Below are positions 26,370-35,102 of a stretch of 36,011 nucleotides of DNA, in pieces (position 1 is the stretch's first letter; each line of letters starts with the position of its first letter). The translations under genes were made by a program, and so were the position numbers. This DNA comes from Streptomyces graminilatus (GTDB lineage Bacteria > Actinomycetota > Actinomycetes > Streptomycetales > Streptomycetaceae). The stretch spans positions 1 to 36,011 of the forward strand of contig NZ_LIQQ01000076.1 of the NCBI RefSeq assembly GCF_001418565.1, written 5' to 3'. The notes beneath the pieces are model-generated. The model ran no database searches, was not told where the DNA came from, and saw nothing but the letters and a program-made list of their open reading frames with translations.

Positions 26370-29300
26370 CTAAATCTCCGCCAACCCCGGCGGAGCCTTC
26401 GCCGGCCGCGTCTCCAGCGCCTCCAGCGCCAGCCGGATCGCCTCGTCCAACTGGACGTCACGCCCGGCCGCGTAGTCCTGCGGGGTCTGCACGACCTCCA
26501 CATCGGGGTCGACCCCGTGGTTCTCGACGCCCCACCCGTAACCCTCAAGCCAGAACGCGTACTTGGGCTGGGTGACGAGTGTTCCATCCACGAGCCGATA
26601 CCGGCTGTCGATGCCGATCACCCCGCCCCACGTCCGCGTACCGACCACGGGCCCGATCCCCAGCGCCTTGATCGCCGCGTTGACGATGTCCCCGTCCGAC
26701 CCCGAGAACTCGTTGGCGACCGCGACGACGGGCCCGCGAGGCGCGTCCTCCGGGTAGCTGGACGGGCGTAGCCCGCGCGGGAGGTCCCAGCCGACGATCC
26801 GCCGTGCCAGCTTCTCGACGACCAGTTGGGAGGTGTGCCCGCCCCGGTTCTCTCGGACGTCGACGACCAGCCCCTCCTTCGCGACCTCGATCCGCAGGTC
26901 ACGGTGGATCTGGGCCCAGCCGGGCGCCTGCATGTCGGGGACGTGGAGATAGCCGAGCCGGCCGCCCGATCGCGAGGTGACGTACGCGCGGCGGTCCGTC
27001 ACCCACGCGTGGTAGCGCAGCGGTTCCTCGTCCGCGATGGGTACGACGACCACGTGCCGTGGGTCGCCGCCGCCGGACGGTGAGATCGTCAGCTCGACGG
27101 GCTTGCCCGCCGTACCGACGAGCAGCGGGCCCGGCCCGGCGACCGGGTCGACAGGCTGTCCGGCGACCGCCACGATCGCGTCGCCCGGGCGGACCGCGAC
27201 ACCGGGCGCGGCGAGCGGGGAGACACCCTCGGGGTCGGAGGTCTCGGCGGGCAGGATGCGGTCGATACGCCACACGGGCGTGTCCTGGGGGCCGTCCTCG
27301 TGGCGGGAGATGTCGGCGCCGAGAAGGCCCTGCCGTTCGCCGCCGCCGTATCCGCCGCGCGGAGTGACGTAGGCGTGCGAGGTGCCCAACTCGCCCTGGA
27401 CCTCCCAGAGAAGGTCGACGAGGTCGTCGTGGGTGGCGACACGGTCGAGGAGGGGCCGGTAGCGGTCGAGGACGCCGTCCCAGTCCGTCCCGCCCATGTC
27501 CGCGCGCCAGAAGTTGTCGCGCATGATGCGACCGTTCTCGTCGTACATCTGCCGCCACTCGACGGCCGGGTCGACGGTCTGCCGTACGCGCGACAGGTCG
27601 ACGGTGATGTTCGAGTCGCTCTCGTCATCGTTCGAGGCGCGCCGGTCGCTGGGTACGACCTTCAGCTTGCCGTCGGTCCACAGCAGGACGCGCTTGCCGT
27701 CGCCGCTGACCGCGAAGTGGTCGGCGTCCCCGGCGAGGTGCTCGATGCGCCTCTGGGTGAGGTCGTACCGCTCCAGCTCGGTCTTCGGGTCGGGGTCGTC
27801 CGGCGTTGCCCTGGACGAGCCCAGAACCCCCCGCACCGGGTGGCGCAGCCACAGCACCCCGTCCTTGGCGGCGCGCAGGGTGGAGTAGCGGGCGGCCTCG
27901 ACCGGGAACGGGACGATGCGGTCGGCGAGCCCGTCGAGGTCGATGCGGGTGGTCGGGGCGCCCTCGCTGTCCGGGGTCTCGTCCTTGTCCGGCGTGTCGA
28001 AGGGCCGCCCGTGCCGCTGGGGCCCGAAGGGCGAGGGTGTGGTCGCGGCGAGCGGGATGAGGTGCGGACGCGAACCGCCGACGAAGGCGAGGTCGAACAC
28101 GTGCTCGTCGTAGATGGGGTCGAAGGATCGCGCCGACAAGAAAACCAGGTGCTTGCCGTCGAGCGTGAAGGCCGGCGAGTAGTCCCGGAATCGGAGCGGA
28201 GTCGCCTCCGTCACGGATAGATCAGTCGTGTTGGCGAGCTTGAGTTGGCGCAGCGGGCGCGGGCCGGGGTGGGACCAGGCCAGCCAGGCCGAGTCCGGCG
28301 AGAAGACGAGCCCGGACGCATCACCGTCGGCGCTGCGGTCGACCTCGCGCACCTCCCCGGACTCCCGCTCGACGAGCAGGACGCGCCCGTCGTGGGAGGC
28401 GACGGCGGCCCTGCTGCCGTCGGGCGCCATGGCGAGGCCGAGGACCCGCCCGAGCTGCCCGGCGGCGAGCCGACGCGGAGTGGTGCCGGGGGCGGCACCG
28501 GTCGCGGGGGCGAACTCCAGTGCGTCGTCGCCCTCCGCGTCCGTCACCCACACGGCCCACTCCTCGCCGTCCACGCGGAAGGCGCGGGGCAGCCGGGCCC
28601 GTACCCCGTGCCCTGAGGCGAGGACGCGGGCCGGGCCGGAGCGGTGGGTGACCCAGTGCACGGACCCGCGCACCCCGATCGCGCTGCCGCGTCCGGTGTG
28701 GTCGGGCGAGCCGGACCCGAACCACCGGGAGGCGCTCACCGGATGGGGCTGGAGGTCGACGCGCTGCCCGCCGAGCCGGATGTCGAGCCGGCGCGGCTCG
28801 GCCCCGTCCAGGTCGTCCAGCAGCCACAGTTCACCGGCGGAGGAGTACACGACACGGCTGCCGTCGCTCGCCGCGTGCCGGGCGTAGAAACCGTCGACGC
28901 CCGTGTGGCGGCGCAGATCCGACCCGTCCGCCAACGACGAGTACAGCGCCCCGACACCCTCGTGATCGGAGAGGAAGGCGATGCGTTCCCCGACCCACAC
29001 CGGGTATTCGAGGTTCCCGTCGAGATCGGCGTGCAGCCGGGCGAACTCGCCATCTCCCTCACGGTCGATCCACAACTTGCCCGCCGTACCGCCCCGATAG
29101 CGCTTCCACCAGGCGGCCTCGCGGCCCATGGGGGCGGAGAGGAGCACGGTCGCCGGACCGTGTGCGACATCCCCGACCGGCCCGTACGGCAGGACGGTCG
29201 CCGGACCGCCGTCGAGCGGCACGGCCCTGGCCCAGGAGCGGCGCAGGCTGGCCTGTCCCTGGGTGCTGAGGGCGAGGACCCGTCCGTCCGGGGTCCAGCC

Positions 29301-29588
29301 GCGCACCTGGGTCCTCGAACTGCCCCAGTAGGTGAGCCGGTTGGTGGACCCGCCGTCGATCGGGGCGACATGCACCTCGGGCGCGCCGTCGCGGGTGGAG
29401 GTCCAGGCGACGCGGGTGCCGTTCGGGGAGATACGGGGATGGTTCACCGGCACGTTGTCGGCGCTGACGCGCCAGGCCCGGCCGCCGTCGATCGGGGCGA
29501 CCCAGACGTCGTCCTCGGCGGTGAAGGCGACCAGGTCGCCGTGCAGGTGCGGAAACCGGAGATACGCAGGCGAAGAGGGCTGAGTCAC
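26370..29588 (-). CDS. Tricorn protease homologue
   Basis: 1072 residues, full tricorn length. N-terminal beta-propellers (about 1-660; repeated DG-x-R..A..S-type WD-like strands), a C1 region, a PDZ domain (about 770-850, GVSPLAAPGVAVRPGDAIVAVAG), then the S41-type catalytic domain. The catalytic tetrad is present: S737-H738 in GTSHAYV, nucleophile S964 in FSGSDGD, and E1022 in GVENHGVD. In archaea tricorn degrades proteasome products to small peptides; the actinobacterial role is less clear. GTG 29588 has AGGGTG upstream. A single-gene unit ending at a strong terminator. The C-terminus is Ala/Pro-rich. Confidence 0.96.
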   Translation of the reverse strand: MTQPSSPAYLRFPHLHGDLVAFTAEDDVWVAPIDGGRAWRVSADNVPVNHPRISPNGTRVAWTSTRDGAPEVHVAPIDGGSTNRLTYWGSSRTQVRGWTPDGRVLALSTQGQASLRRSWARAVPLDGGPATVLPYGPVGDVAHGPATVLLSAPMGREAAWWKRYRGGTAGKLWIDREGDGEFARLHADLDGNLEYPVWVGERIAFLSDHEGVGALYSSLADGSDLRRHTGVDGFYARHAASDGSRVVYSSAGELWLLDDLDGAEPRRLDIRLGGQRVDLQPHPVSASRWFGSGSPDHTGRGSAIGVRGSVHWVTHRSGPARVLASGHGVRARLPRAFRVDGEEWAVWVTDAEGDDALEFAPATGAAPGTTPRRLAAGQLGRVLGLAMAPDGSRAAVASHDGRVLLVERESGEVREVDRSADGDASGLVFSPDSAWLAWSHPGPRPLRQLKLANTTDLSVTEATPLRFRDYSPAFTLDGKHLVFLSARSFDPIYDEHVFDLAFVGGSRPHLIPLAATTPSPFGPQRHGRPFDTPDKDETPDSEGAPTTRIDLDGLADRIVPFPVEAARYSTLRAAKDGVLWLRHPVRGVLGSSRATPDDPDPKTELERYDLTQRRIEHLAGDADHFAVSGDGKRVLLWTDGKLKVVPSDRRASNDDESDSNITVDLSRVRQTVDPAVEWRQMYDENGRIMRDNFWRADMGGTDWDGVLDRYRPLLDRVATHDDLVDLLWEVQGELGTSHAYVTPRGGYGGGERQGLLGADISRHEDGPQDTPVWRIDRILPAETSDPEGVSPLAAPGVAVRPGDAIVAVAGQPVDPVAGPGPLLVGTAGKPVELTISPSGGGDPRHVVVVPIADEEPLRYHAWVTDRRAYVTSRSGGRLGYLHVPDMQAPGWAQIHRDLRIEVAKEGLVVDVRENRGGHTSQLVVEKLARRIVGWDLPRGLRPSSYPEDAPRGPVVAVANEFSGSDGDIVNAAIKALGIGPVVGTRTWGGVIGIDSRYRLVDGTLVTQPKYAFWLEGYGWGVENHGVDPDVEVVQTPQDYAAGRDVQLDEAIRLALEALETRPAKAPPGLAEI

Positions 29589-29696
29589 CCGATCACCCTA
29601 GGCAACGCGCCCGCCCACGGACAGGAGTTTCGATCACTTCATGACCAACCACCGAGGCTCACACGCCCTGTTCACCCGCTCATGCGACGACTGGCC

Positions 29697-30458
29697 CTAC
29701 GACCAGCGACCGGTCCGGCCGAGCAGCAGCGCGGTGGCCGCCGTACCGGCCGTGGAGGTACGCAGCACACTCGCCCCGAGCCGGTACGCCTTCGCCCCCG
29801 CCTCCTCGAAGAGAGTCAACTCCTCGGGGGAGACGCCTCCTTCGGGGCCGACGACCAGCACGATCTCGCCGGTCGCGGGGAGTTCGGCAGTCGCGAGCGC
29901 GGCACTGCCGTAGTCGCGGTCCTCGTGCAGTACGGCGGCGAAGTCGGCCTTGGCGAGCAGCGCGGCGACCTGCTTGCTCGACGCGGCGTCCGCGACCTCC
30001 GGGAAGCGCACCCGGCGGGACTGCTTGCCGGCTTCCCGGGCGGTGGCCCGCCACTTGGCGAGCGCCTTCAGCCCACGGTCGCCCCGCCACTGTGTGACAC
30101 ACCGCGAGGCGGCCCACGGCACGATGGCGTCGACGCCCGTCTCGGTCATCGTCTCGACGGCCAGCTCGCCCCGGTCGCCCTTGGGCAGCGCCTGGACGAC
30201 GGTGATCCGAGGTGACTGCGGCGCCTCCTCGACGACCGCCCCGAGTCGCAGGACCAACTGGTCCTTGCCCTCGGCGGCGACGACCTCGCCCTCCGCCCAG
30301 CGCCCGGCCCCGTCCGTGAGGACGACGGTCTCACCGGCCCGCATCCGCTTCACGGAGACGGCGTGCCGCCCTTCGGCCCCGTCCAGGACGTACTGTCCGC
30401 CACCGGCGGCCGGAAGGTGCGCGGGGAATCCCTCGACGACGAAGACAGGAGCGGTCAT
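29697..30458 (-). CDS. rsmE: 16S rRNA (uracil1498-N3)-methyltransferase
   Basis: A 253-residue SPOUT-fold methyltransferase that modifies U1498 of 16S rRNA with SAM. It has an N-terminal PUA-like domain (about 1-75; GAEGRHAVSVKRMRAGETVVLTDG), then VQALPKGDRGELAVETMTETGVDAIVPWAASRCV, and the trefoil knot LVVGPEGGVSPEELTLFEEAGA ... LGASVLRTSTAGTAA. Its ATG overlaps the nitronate monooxygenase stop (ATGA), so the two are translated together. About 108 bp separates it from the tricorn gene. Confidence 0.97.
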   Translation of the reverse strand: MTAPVFVVEGFPAHLPAAGGGQYVLDGAEGRHAVSVKRMRAGETVVLTDGAGRWAEGEVVAAEGKDQLVLRLGAVVEEAPQSPRITVVQALPKGDRGELAVETMTETGVDAIVPWAASRCVTQWRGDRGLKALAKWRATAREAGKQSRRVRFPEVADAASSKQVAALLAKADFAAVLHEDRDYGSAALATAELPATGEIVLVVGPEGGVSPEELTLFEEAGAKAYRLGASVLRTSTAGTAATALLLGRTGRWS

Positions 30459-31531
30459 GAACGCTCACCTCCACCCAGCAGCGCGGTCCGCGCCGTCTCG
30501 ATCTCGTCCACCAGCGCGGCCACCAGCTCCGCCGCCGGAAGTTCACGGGCCATCCGGTGCCCTTGTCCCGCCCACAGCGCCATGCCCTGCGCGTCGCCGG
30601 TCGCGGCGGCCTGCTTGCGGATCGGCGAGGTGAGGTGGTGGACCTCGGGGTAGGCGGCGGGCGCGTACGGGCCGTGCTCGCGCAGGAAACGGTTCACCAG
30701 TCCCCGGGCGGGCCGGCCGGAGAACGCGCGCGTCAGCTCCGTACGGCCGAAGAGGGGGTTGGTCAGCGCCTGCTTGTGCAGGGCGTGGGCGCCGGATTCC
30801 GGGGTGGCGAGGAAGGCGGTGCCGAGCTGGGCGGCGCTCGCTCCGGCGGCGAGGGCGGCGGCGATCTGGCTGCCGCGCATGAGTCCGCCCGCTGCGACGA
30901 GGGGCAGATCGACGGTCTCGCGGACCTGGGCGATGAGGGCGAGCAGCCCGATGGCGGACCCGTCGGCCTCGGGGTTGTCGCGATGGGTGCCCTGATGTCC
31001 GCCGGCCTCGACGCCCTGCACGATCACCGCGTCGGCCCCGGCCCGCTGGACGGCGAGGGCCTCCTCGGCGGTGGTCGCGGTGACCAGGGTGAGGGTGCCG
31101 GCGCGGCGGAGGGAGTCCAGTACGTCGGTACTGGGCACCCCGAAGTGGAAGGAGACGACCGGGACCGGGTTGTCGAGGAGTACGGCGAGCTTGGCGTCGT
31201 AGCCGTCGTCGCGTCCGCTGTCCGGGTCGCCCAGCTCGGTGTCGTACCAGGCGGCCTCACCGGCGAGCTGATGGGCGTAGACCTCGACGGCGGCGGGATC
31301 GGCGACATCGGGCTGCGGCATGAACAGGTTCACGCCGAACGGGCGTCCGGTGAGCCCGCGCAACTGCTTGATCTCCTGGTACATCCCGTCCGCGGTCTTG
31401 TACCCGGCGGCGAGGAACCCGAGCCCGCCTGCCTCGGCGACGGCGCCGACGAGCCGCGGGACGGAGACGCCGCCCGCCATGGGCGCCTGCACGATCGGGT
31501 GTGGGAAGAGATCGGTCAGTGCGGAGGACAT
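30455..31531 (-). CDS. Nitronate monooxygenase-type FMN enzyme
   Basis: A 358-residue TIM-barrel flavoprotein of the 2-nitropropane dioxygenase family. It opens PIVQAPMAGGVSVPRLVGAVAEAGGLGFLAAGY (FMN phosphate and entry region), then VNLFMPQP, VSFHFGVP, GADAVIVQGVEAGGHQGTHR (the catalytic-His region) and AGGLMRGSQIAAALAAGASAAQLGTAF. It oxidises toxic nitronates such as propionate-3-nitronate. Its stop overlaps the rsmE start. ATG 31531 has no strong Shine-Dalgarno; AACAT sits 6 nt before it. Confidence 0.93.
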   Translation of the reverse strand: MSSALTDLFPHPIVQAPMAGGVSVPRLVGAVAEAGGLGFLAAGYKTADGMYQEIKQLRGLTGRPFGVNLFMPQPDVADPAAVEVYAHQLAGEAAWYDTELGDPDSGRDDGYDAKLAVLLDNPVPVVSFHFGVPSTDVLDSLRRAGTLTLVTATTAEEALAVQRAGADAVIVQGVEAGGHQGTHRDNPEADGSAIGLLALIAQVRETVDLPLVAAGGLMRGSQIAAALAAGASAAQLGTAFLATPESGAHALHKQALTNPLFGRTELTRAFSGRPARGLVNRFLREHGPYAPAAYPEVHHLTSPIRKQAAATGDAQGMALWAGQGHRMARELPAAELVAALVDEIETARTALLGGGERS

Positions 31532-31581
31532 GACGGCATGTTGTCACGTCCCCAGGACAAGTCCGAATCAGCCCCCTTCAG

Positions 31582-31610
31582 CGCGAAAGGACCGCGAAAG
31601 GACCGCGAAA
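31582..31610. repeat. 11-bp tandem repeat CGCGAAAGGAC
   Basis: CGCGAAAGGAC occurs at 31582-31592 and 31593-31603, with a partial third copy (CGCGAAA) at 31604-31610. It directly abuts the dnaJ terminator. Confidence 0.85.
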
Positions 31611-31648
31611 GGGCGGGGTCTGAGGGTGTGCACCCCCAGACCCCGCCC
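31611..31648 (-). terminator. Large terminator hairpin after dnaJ
   Basis: GGGCGGGGTCTG pairs with CAGACCCCGCCC (12 bp), with an inner GGGTG-TG-CACCC stem. It lies about 50 nt after the dnaJ stop and ends the hrcA-dnaJ operon. Confidence 0.9.
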
Positions 31649-31670
31649 CTCTGCCGGCTTTCGCCGAAAA

Positions 31671-31711
31671 CGTGCTCAGCGCCCGTTAAAAACGTGCTCA
31701 GCGGCCGTTGA
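31671..31711. repeat. 22-bp-period duplication across the dnaJ stop codon
   Basis: CGTGCTCAGCGCCCGTTAAA (31671-31690) and CGTGCTCAGCGGCCGTTGAA (31693-31712) are near-identical and 22 bp apart. The TCA of the second copy (31698-31700) is the dnaJ stop on the minus strand; the first copy is a non-coding duplicate of the gene end. Confidence 0.9.
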
Positions 31712-32834
31712 AGGCGTCCTTCAACCGCGAGAACAAGCCCTGCTGACCGGGCTGGAACTGCCCCATGGGCCGCTCCTCGCCCCGCAGCTTCGCCAGCTCG
31801 CGCAGCAACCGCTCCTGCTCCGGGTCGAGCTTCGTGGGAGTCATGACCTCGACATGCACCAGGAGGTCACCGCGCCCACCGCCCCGGAGATGTGTGACTC
31901 CCCGCCCGTGCAGCGGGATCGACTGCCCGGACTGCGTGCCCGGACGGATGTCGACCTCCTCCAGCCCGTCGAGCGTCTCCAGCGGCACCTTCGTGCCCAG
32001 GGACGCCGCCGTCATCGGAAGGGTCACCGTGCAGTGCAGGTCGTCCCCGCGCCGCTGGAACTGCGTGTGCGGCAGCTCGTGGATCTCGACGTAGAGGTCA
32101 CCGGCGGGCCCGCCACCGGGTCCCACCTCGCCCTCACCGGCGAGCTGGATCCTCGTACCGTTGTCGACCCCGGCGGGGATCTTCACGGTGAGCGTCCGGC
32201 GCGACCGCACCCGACCGTCGCCCGCGCACTCGGGGCACGGCGTCGGAACGACGGTCCCGAACCCCTGGCACTGCGGACAGGGCCGCGAGGTCATGACCTG
32301 GCCCAGGAAGGAGCGCGTCACCTGGGACACCTCACCCCGACCACGACACATGTCGCAGGTCTGGGCCGAGGTCCCCGGCGCCGCACCCTCACCACTACAG
32401 GTACCGCAGGTCACAGCCGTGTCGACCTGGATGTCCTTGGTGGTCCCGAAGGCGGCCTCGTCGAGTTCGATGTCGAGCCGGATCATCGCGTCCTGGCCAC
32501 GCCGCGTGCGCGACCTGGGCCCCCGCTGCGACGCCGTCCCGAAGAACGCGTCCATGATGTCCGAGAAGTTCCCGAAGCCACCGGCTCCGAAGCCACCCGC
32601 GCCTCCGCCGCCCGACTGGGACAGCGGATCGCCGCCGAGGTCGTAGACCTGCTTCTTCTGCGGGTCCGACAACACCTCGTACGCGGCGTTGATCTCCTTG
32701 AACCGCTCCTGCGTCTTCGGATCGGGGTTGACGTCCGGGTGCAGCTCGCGGGCGAGCCTCCTGAACGCCTTCTTGATCTCGTCCTGGGACGCGTCTCGGC
32801 GCACGCCGAGTACGGCGTAGTAGTCCGTGGCCAC
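31698..32834 (-). CDS. dnaJ: Chaperone DnaJ (HSP40), the HrcA-linked copy
   Basis: 378 residues. J domain with HPD (MATDYYAVLGVRRDASQDEIKKAFRRLARELHPDVNPD), a Gly-rich linker (about 75-95), a zinc domain with four CxxCxGxG repeats (CGTCSGEG, CDMCRGRG, CPQCQGFG, CPECAGDG), then substrate-binding domains ending in a helical tail. It delivers unfolded proteins to DnaK and stimulates its ATPase. GTG 32834 directly follows the hrcA stop TAA, so it is read from the same message and is subject to CIRCE/HrcA control. The 3' end was duplicated (22 bp) downstream. Confidence 0.97.
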   Translation of the reverse strand: MATDYYAVLGVRRDASQDEIKKAFRRLARELHPDVNPDPKTQERFKEINAAYEVLSDPQKKQVYDLGGDPLSQSGGGGAGGFGAGGFGNFSDIMDAFFGTASQRGPRSRTRRGQDAMIRLDIELDEAAFGTTKDIQVDTAVTCGTCSGEGAAPGTSAQTCDMCRGRGEVSQVTRSFLGQVMTSRPCPQCQGFGTVVPTPCPECAGDGRVRSRRTLTVKIPAGVDNGTRIQLAGEGEVGPGGGPAGDLYVEIHELPHTQFQRRGDDLHCTVTLPMTAASLGTKVPLETLDGLEEVDIRPGTQSGQSIPLHGRGVTHLRGGGRGDLLVHVEVMTPTKLDPEQERLLRELAKLRGEERPMGQFQPGQQGLFSRLKDAFNGR

Positions 32835-33851
32835 TTACGACTCCGCCAGGATCTGTCCGACGTACCGTGCCACTGCGCGTACCGCTCCCATCGTTCCCGG
32901 GTAGTCCATGCGTGTCGGTCCGACCACGCCGAGCTTGGCCACTGCCTCGCCGCCCGAACCGTAGCCGACCGACACGACGGACGTGGAGTTGAGTCCCTCG
33001 TATTTGTTCTCGTGACCGATTCGTACGGTCATGCTCGAATCCCCGGCCTCACCAAGGAGTTTGAGAAGTACGACCTGTTCCTCCAGGGCTTCGAGAACCG
33101 GTCTGATTGTGAGGGGAAAATCATGTCCGAAGCGGGTGAGATTGGCGGTTCCGCCGATCATCAGCCGCTCCTCGGCCTCCTCGACGAGCGTCTCCAGCAG
33201 GGTGGAGAGCACCGTCGCGACCGTGCCGCGGTCCTCCGCCTCGAAGGCCTCCGGGAGGTCCTGCACGAGCTGCGGCACATCCGCGAAGCGACGGCCCGCG
33301 ACCCGGCTGTTGAGCCGCGCGCGCAGATCCGCCAGGGACGTCTCGCCGAAGGGTGCCGGGCAGTCGATCATCCGCTGCTCGACGCGGCCGGTGTCCGTGA
33401 TCAGTACGAGCATCACGCGCGCGGGAGCGAGCGAGAGCAGCTCCACATGCCGCACGGTCGACCGGGTGAGCGACGGATACTGCACGACGGCGACCTGCCG
33501 CGTGAGCTGCGCGAGCAGCCGAACGGTCCGCCCGACGACGTCATCGAGATCGACGGCGCCGTCCAGGAAATTCTGGATGGCGCGCCGCTCGGGAGCCGTC
33601 ATCGGCTTGACGCCGGCCAGCCGGTCGACGAACAGCCGGTAGCCCTTCTCGGTCGGGATGCGCCCGGCACTGGTGTGCGGCTGGGCGATGAAGCCCTCGT
33701 CCTCCAGCGCCGCCATGTCGTTGCGGACGGTCGCCGGTGACACCCCGAGGTTGTGCCGCTCGGTGAGCGCCTTGGACCCGACCGGCTCCTCGGTGCCGAC
33801 ATAGTCCTGGACGATCGCGCGCAGCACTTCGAGCCTGCGTTCACTGAGCAT
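32835..33851 (-). CDS. hrcA: Heat-inducible transcription repressor HrcA
   Basis: 338 residues. A winged-helix N-terminus ([27 protein letters not shown] ... [20 protein letters not shown]), a GAF-like middle domain and the C-terminal inserted domain. It represses heat-shock genes by binding CIRCE and is kept active by GroE in other bacteria. ATG 33851 has GGAGG 8 nt upstream; GTG 33860 lies on that site and is less likely. Autoregulated through the CIRCE 57 bp upstream; dnaJ follows with no gap. Confidence 0.97.
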   Translation of the reverse strand: MLSERRLEVLRAIVQDYVGTEEPVGSKALTERHNLGVSPATVRNDMAALEDEGFIAQPHTSAGRIPTEKGYRLFVDRLAGVKPMTAPERRAIQNFLDGAVDLDDVVGRTVRLLAQLTRQVAVVQYPSLTRSTVRHVELLSLAPARVMLVLITDTGRVEQRMIDCPAPFGETSLADLRARLNSRVAGRRFADVPQLVQDLPEAFEAEDRGTVATVLSTLLETLVEEAEERLMIGGTANLTRFGHDFPLTIRPVLEALEEQVVLLKLLGEAGDSSMTVRIGHENKYEGLNSTSVVSVGYGSGGEAVAKLGVVGPTRMDYPGTMGAVRAVARYVGQILAES

Positions 33852-33907
33852 CGCGCACACCTCCAGCTGCTGTCGTCGTCCCTTGAGCGCTTACCCGGTG
33901 ACCTGCC

Positions 33908-33934
33908 CTGGCACTCTTCGTGTGCGAGTGCCAG
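33908..33934. promoter_or_regulatory. CIRCE operator (HrcA binding site)
   Basis: CTGGCACTC-N9-GAGTGCCAG is a perfect 9-bp inverted repeat with the canonical 9-nt spacer. It differs from the consensus TTAGCACTC-N9-GAGTGCTAA only at matched outer bases. It lies between the hrcA start and its probable promoter. Confidence 0.95.
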
Positions 33935-34124
33935 CGTTCCCCGGCCCAGTGTACGGCTGTCGGGTACGCCCCCGGCAAGGGCGGCCCGCGCCGATCTGCC
34001 GACGTGTACCGACCTGTCCTGCGATGTCGTGTTGGGCCGGGGCCTGTCCGGCGGATCAGGTCACGGGAAATCAGCGGCGACCTGTCGGCGCGGGTGAGCG
34101 GGGCGTGATGCGTCGAGCCGCGAG

Positions 34125-34277
34125 GTGGAGAAGGAGGACGTCGAAGCGATGGGGGTCCCCCGGTCTGGCGAAGCCGGGACTGGGGAGTCCGCAACCGGCG
34201 ACAACGCCGCAGATCGGCATGCCACGCCCCGCGTCTGCGGCACGACCCGCCGGGCAGGCCCTAGCGTCGCCGTATGA
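34125..34277 (+). other. 33935-34273 gene-poor space, with a possible 50-aa frame overlapping the MBL start
   Basis: The 339-bp region between CIRCE and the MBL gene holds no clear gene. One candidate is GTG 34125 (or ATG 34149, with AAGGAGG at 34131-34137), whose frame runs to TGA 34275-34277, overlapping the MBL ATG as ATGA. The protein would be Gly/Ala/Thr/Arg-rich and unrecognised. It competes with the leaderless reading of the MBL gene; I judge it more likely chance. Confidence 0.25.
34262..34267 (+). promoter_or_regulatory. -10-like TAGCGT for a leaderless MBL transcript
   Basis: TAGCGT (34262-34267), six bases, then ATG 34274. No Shine-Dalgarno precedes the ATG, and the spacing fits a transcription start at the start codon. 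Confidence 0.45.
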
Positions 34278-35071
34278 AGGTGACTTGGGAAGAGCCGGAG
34301 TGGGGCGATCTGGGCTGGGAGCGCCTGGCGGCCGGGGTGGGCCGGTGCCGGCTGCCTGGCTGGGACTGCACGGTGGGCCTGGTGACCGGGCCGGGCGGCG
34401 CGCTGCTGATCGATACGGGATCGAGTCTCGCGGAGGGCGCGCGGCTGCGCCTGGCGGCCCAGTCACTGGCCGGCCGCCGCGTGGACCTCCTCGCGCTCAC
34501 CCACGCCCACTTCGATCACGTTTTCGGGGCGGCGGTCTTCGCTGGGGCGTGTGTGTTCGCGCCACTGTCCCCCCACGACGAATTCGGGGAAGTGGGGCGC
34601 GAGGCGTTGCGCGCGGACGCGGTACGCAACGGTCTGGACGCCCGTGCGGCGGAGGAGGCGGCGGACACCTTGGTCGTCCCGCACCGGTACATCGGGGAGG
34701 AGCACACCATCACACTGTCCGAGTCCGAGTCCGACGGCCTGACCGGCGGTCGCCGGGTCGTCCTGAGTGCCGTGGGCCCGGGTCACACCCGCGCCGATCT
34801 CGCGGTCGTCGTACCGGGCGTACCGGGTGTACCGGGGGACCCGACCGTCGTCTTCTGCGGTGACCTGGTCGAGGAGTCGGGCGAACCGCAGGCGGGCCCC
34901 GACGCCGTACCGTCGCGCTGGCCTGCGGCCCTCGACCGGCTGCTCGCCCTGGGCGGCGAGGACGCGCTGTACGTCCCCGGCCACGGCGCGGTGGTGGACG
35001 CGGCCTTCGTCCGGGCCCAACGGGACGCCCTGGCAAGCCGTTTCGGCGTGTCGCGGGAGCCGGTGACCTGA
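34274..35071 (+). CDS. MBL-fold metallohydrolase
   Basis: A 265-residue metallo-beta-lactamase-fold hydrolase. It has the zinc site THAHFDHVFG (H77, H79, D81, H82), VGPGHTRADL (third His), VVFCGDLVEE and YVPGHGAVVD near the end. The substrate is unknown; the compact form resembles glyoxalase II-like or lactonase-like actinobacterial members. A GVPGVPGVPGD microsatellite is present at about residue 180. It is followed by the DUF3097 gene, whose promoter overlaps its stop codon. Confidence 0.92.
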   Translation: MKVTWEEPEWGDLGWERLAAGVGRCRLPGWDCTVGLVTGPGGALLIDTGSSLAEGARLRLAAQSLAGRRVDLLALTHAHFDHVFGAAVFAGACVFAPLSPHDEFGEVGREALRADAVRNGLDARAAEEAADTLVVPHRYIGEEHTITLSESESDGLTGGRRVVLSAVGPGHTRADLAVVVPGVPGVPGDPTVVFCGDLVEESGEPQAGPDAVPSRWPAALDRLLALGGEDALYVPGHGAVVDAAFVRAQRDALASRFGVSREPVT

Positions 35072-35095
35072 CCCCGGAGCCGCTTCTCCTATCGT
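35068..35095 (+). promoter_or_regulatory. Promoter for leaderless DUF3097 transcript
   Basis: CTGACC (35068-35073), overlapping the MBL stop, a 16-nt spacer, then TATCGT (35090-35095), seven bases and ATG 35103. There is no Shine-Dalgarno. Confidence 0.45.
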
Positions 35096-35102
35096 CATCC
35101 GA

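Noticed and set aside
31320..33740. 806-codon plus-strand frame across dnaJ and hrcA
   Set aside because: It crosses two well-supported minus-strand genes and their junction; composition is that of an antisense frame.
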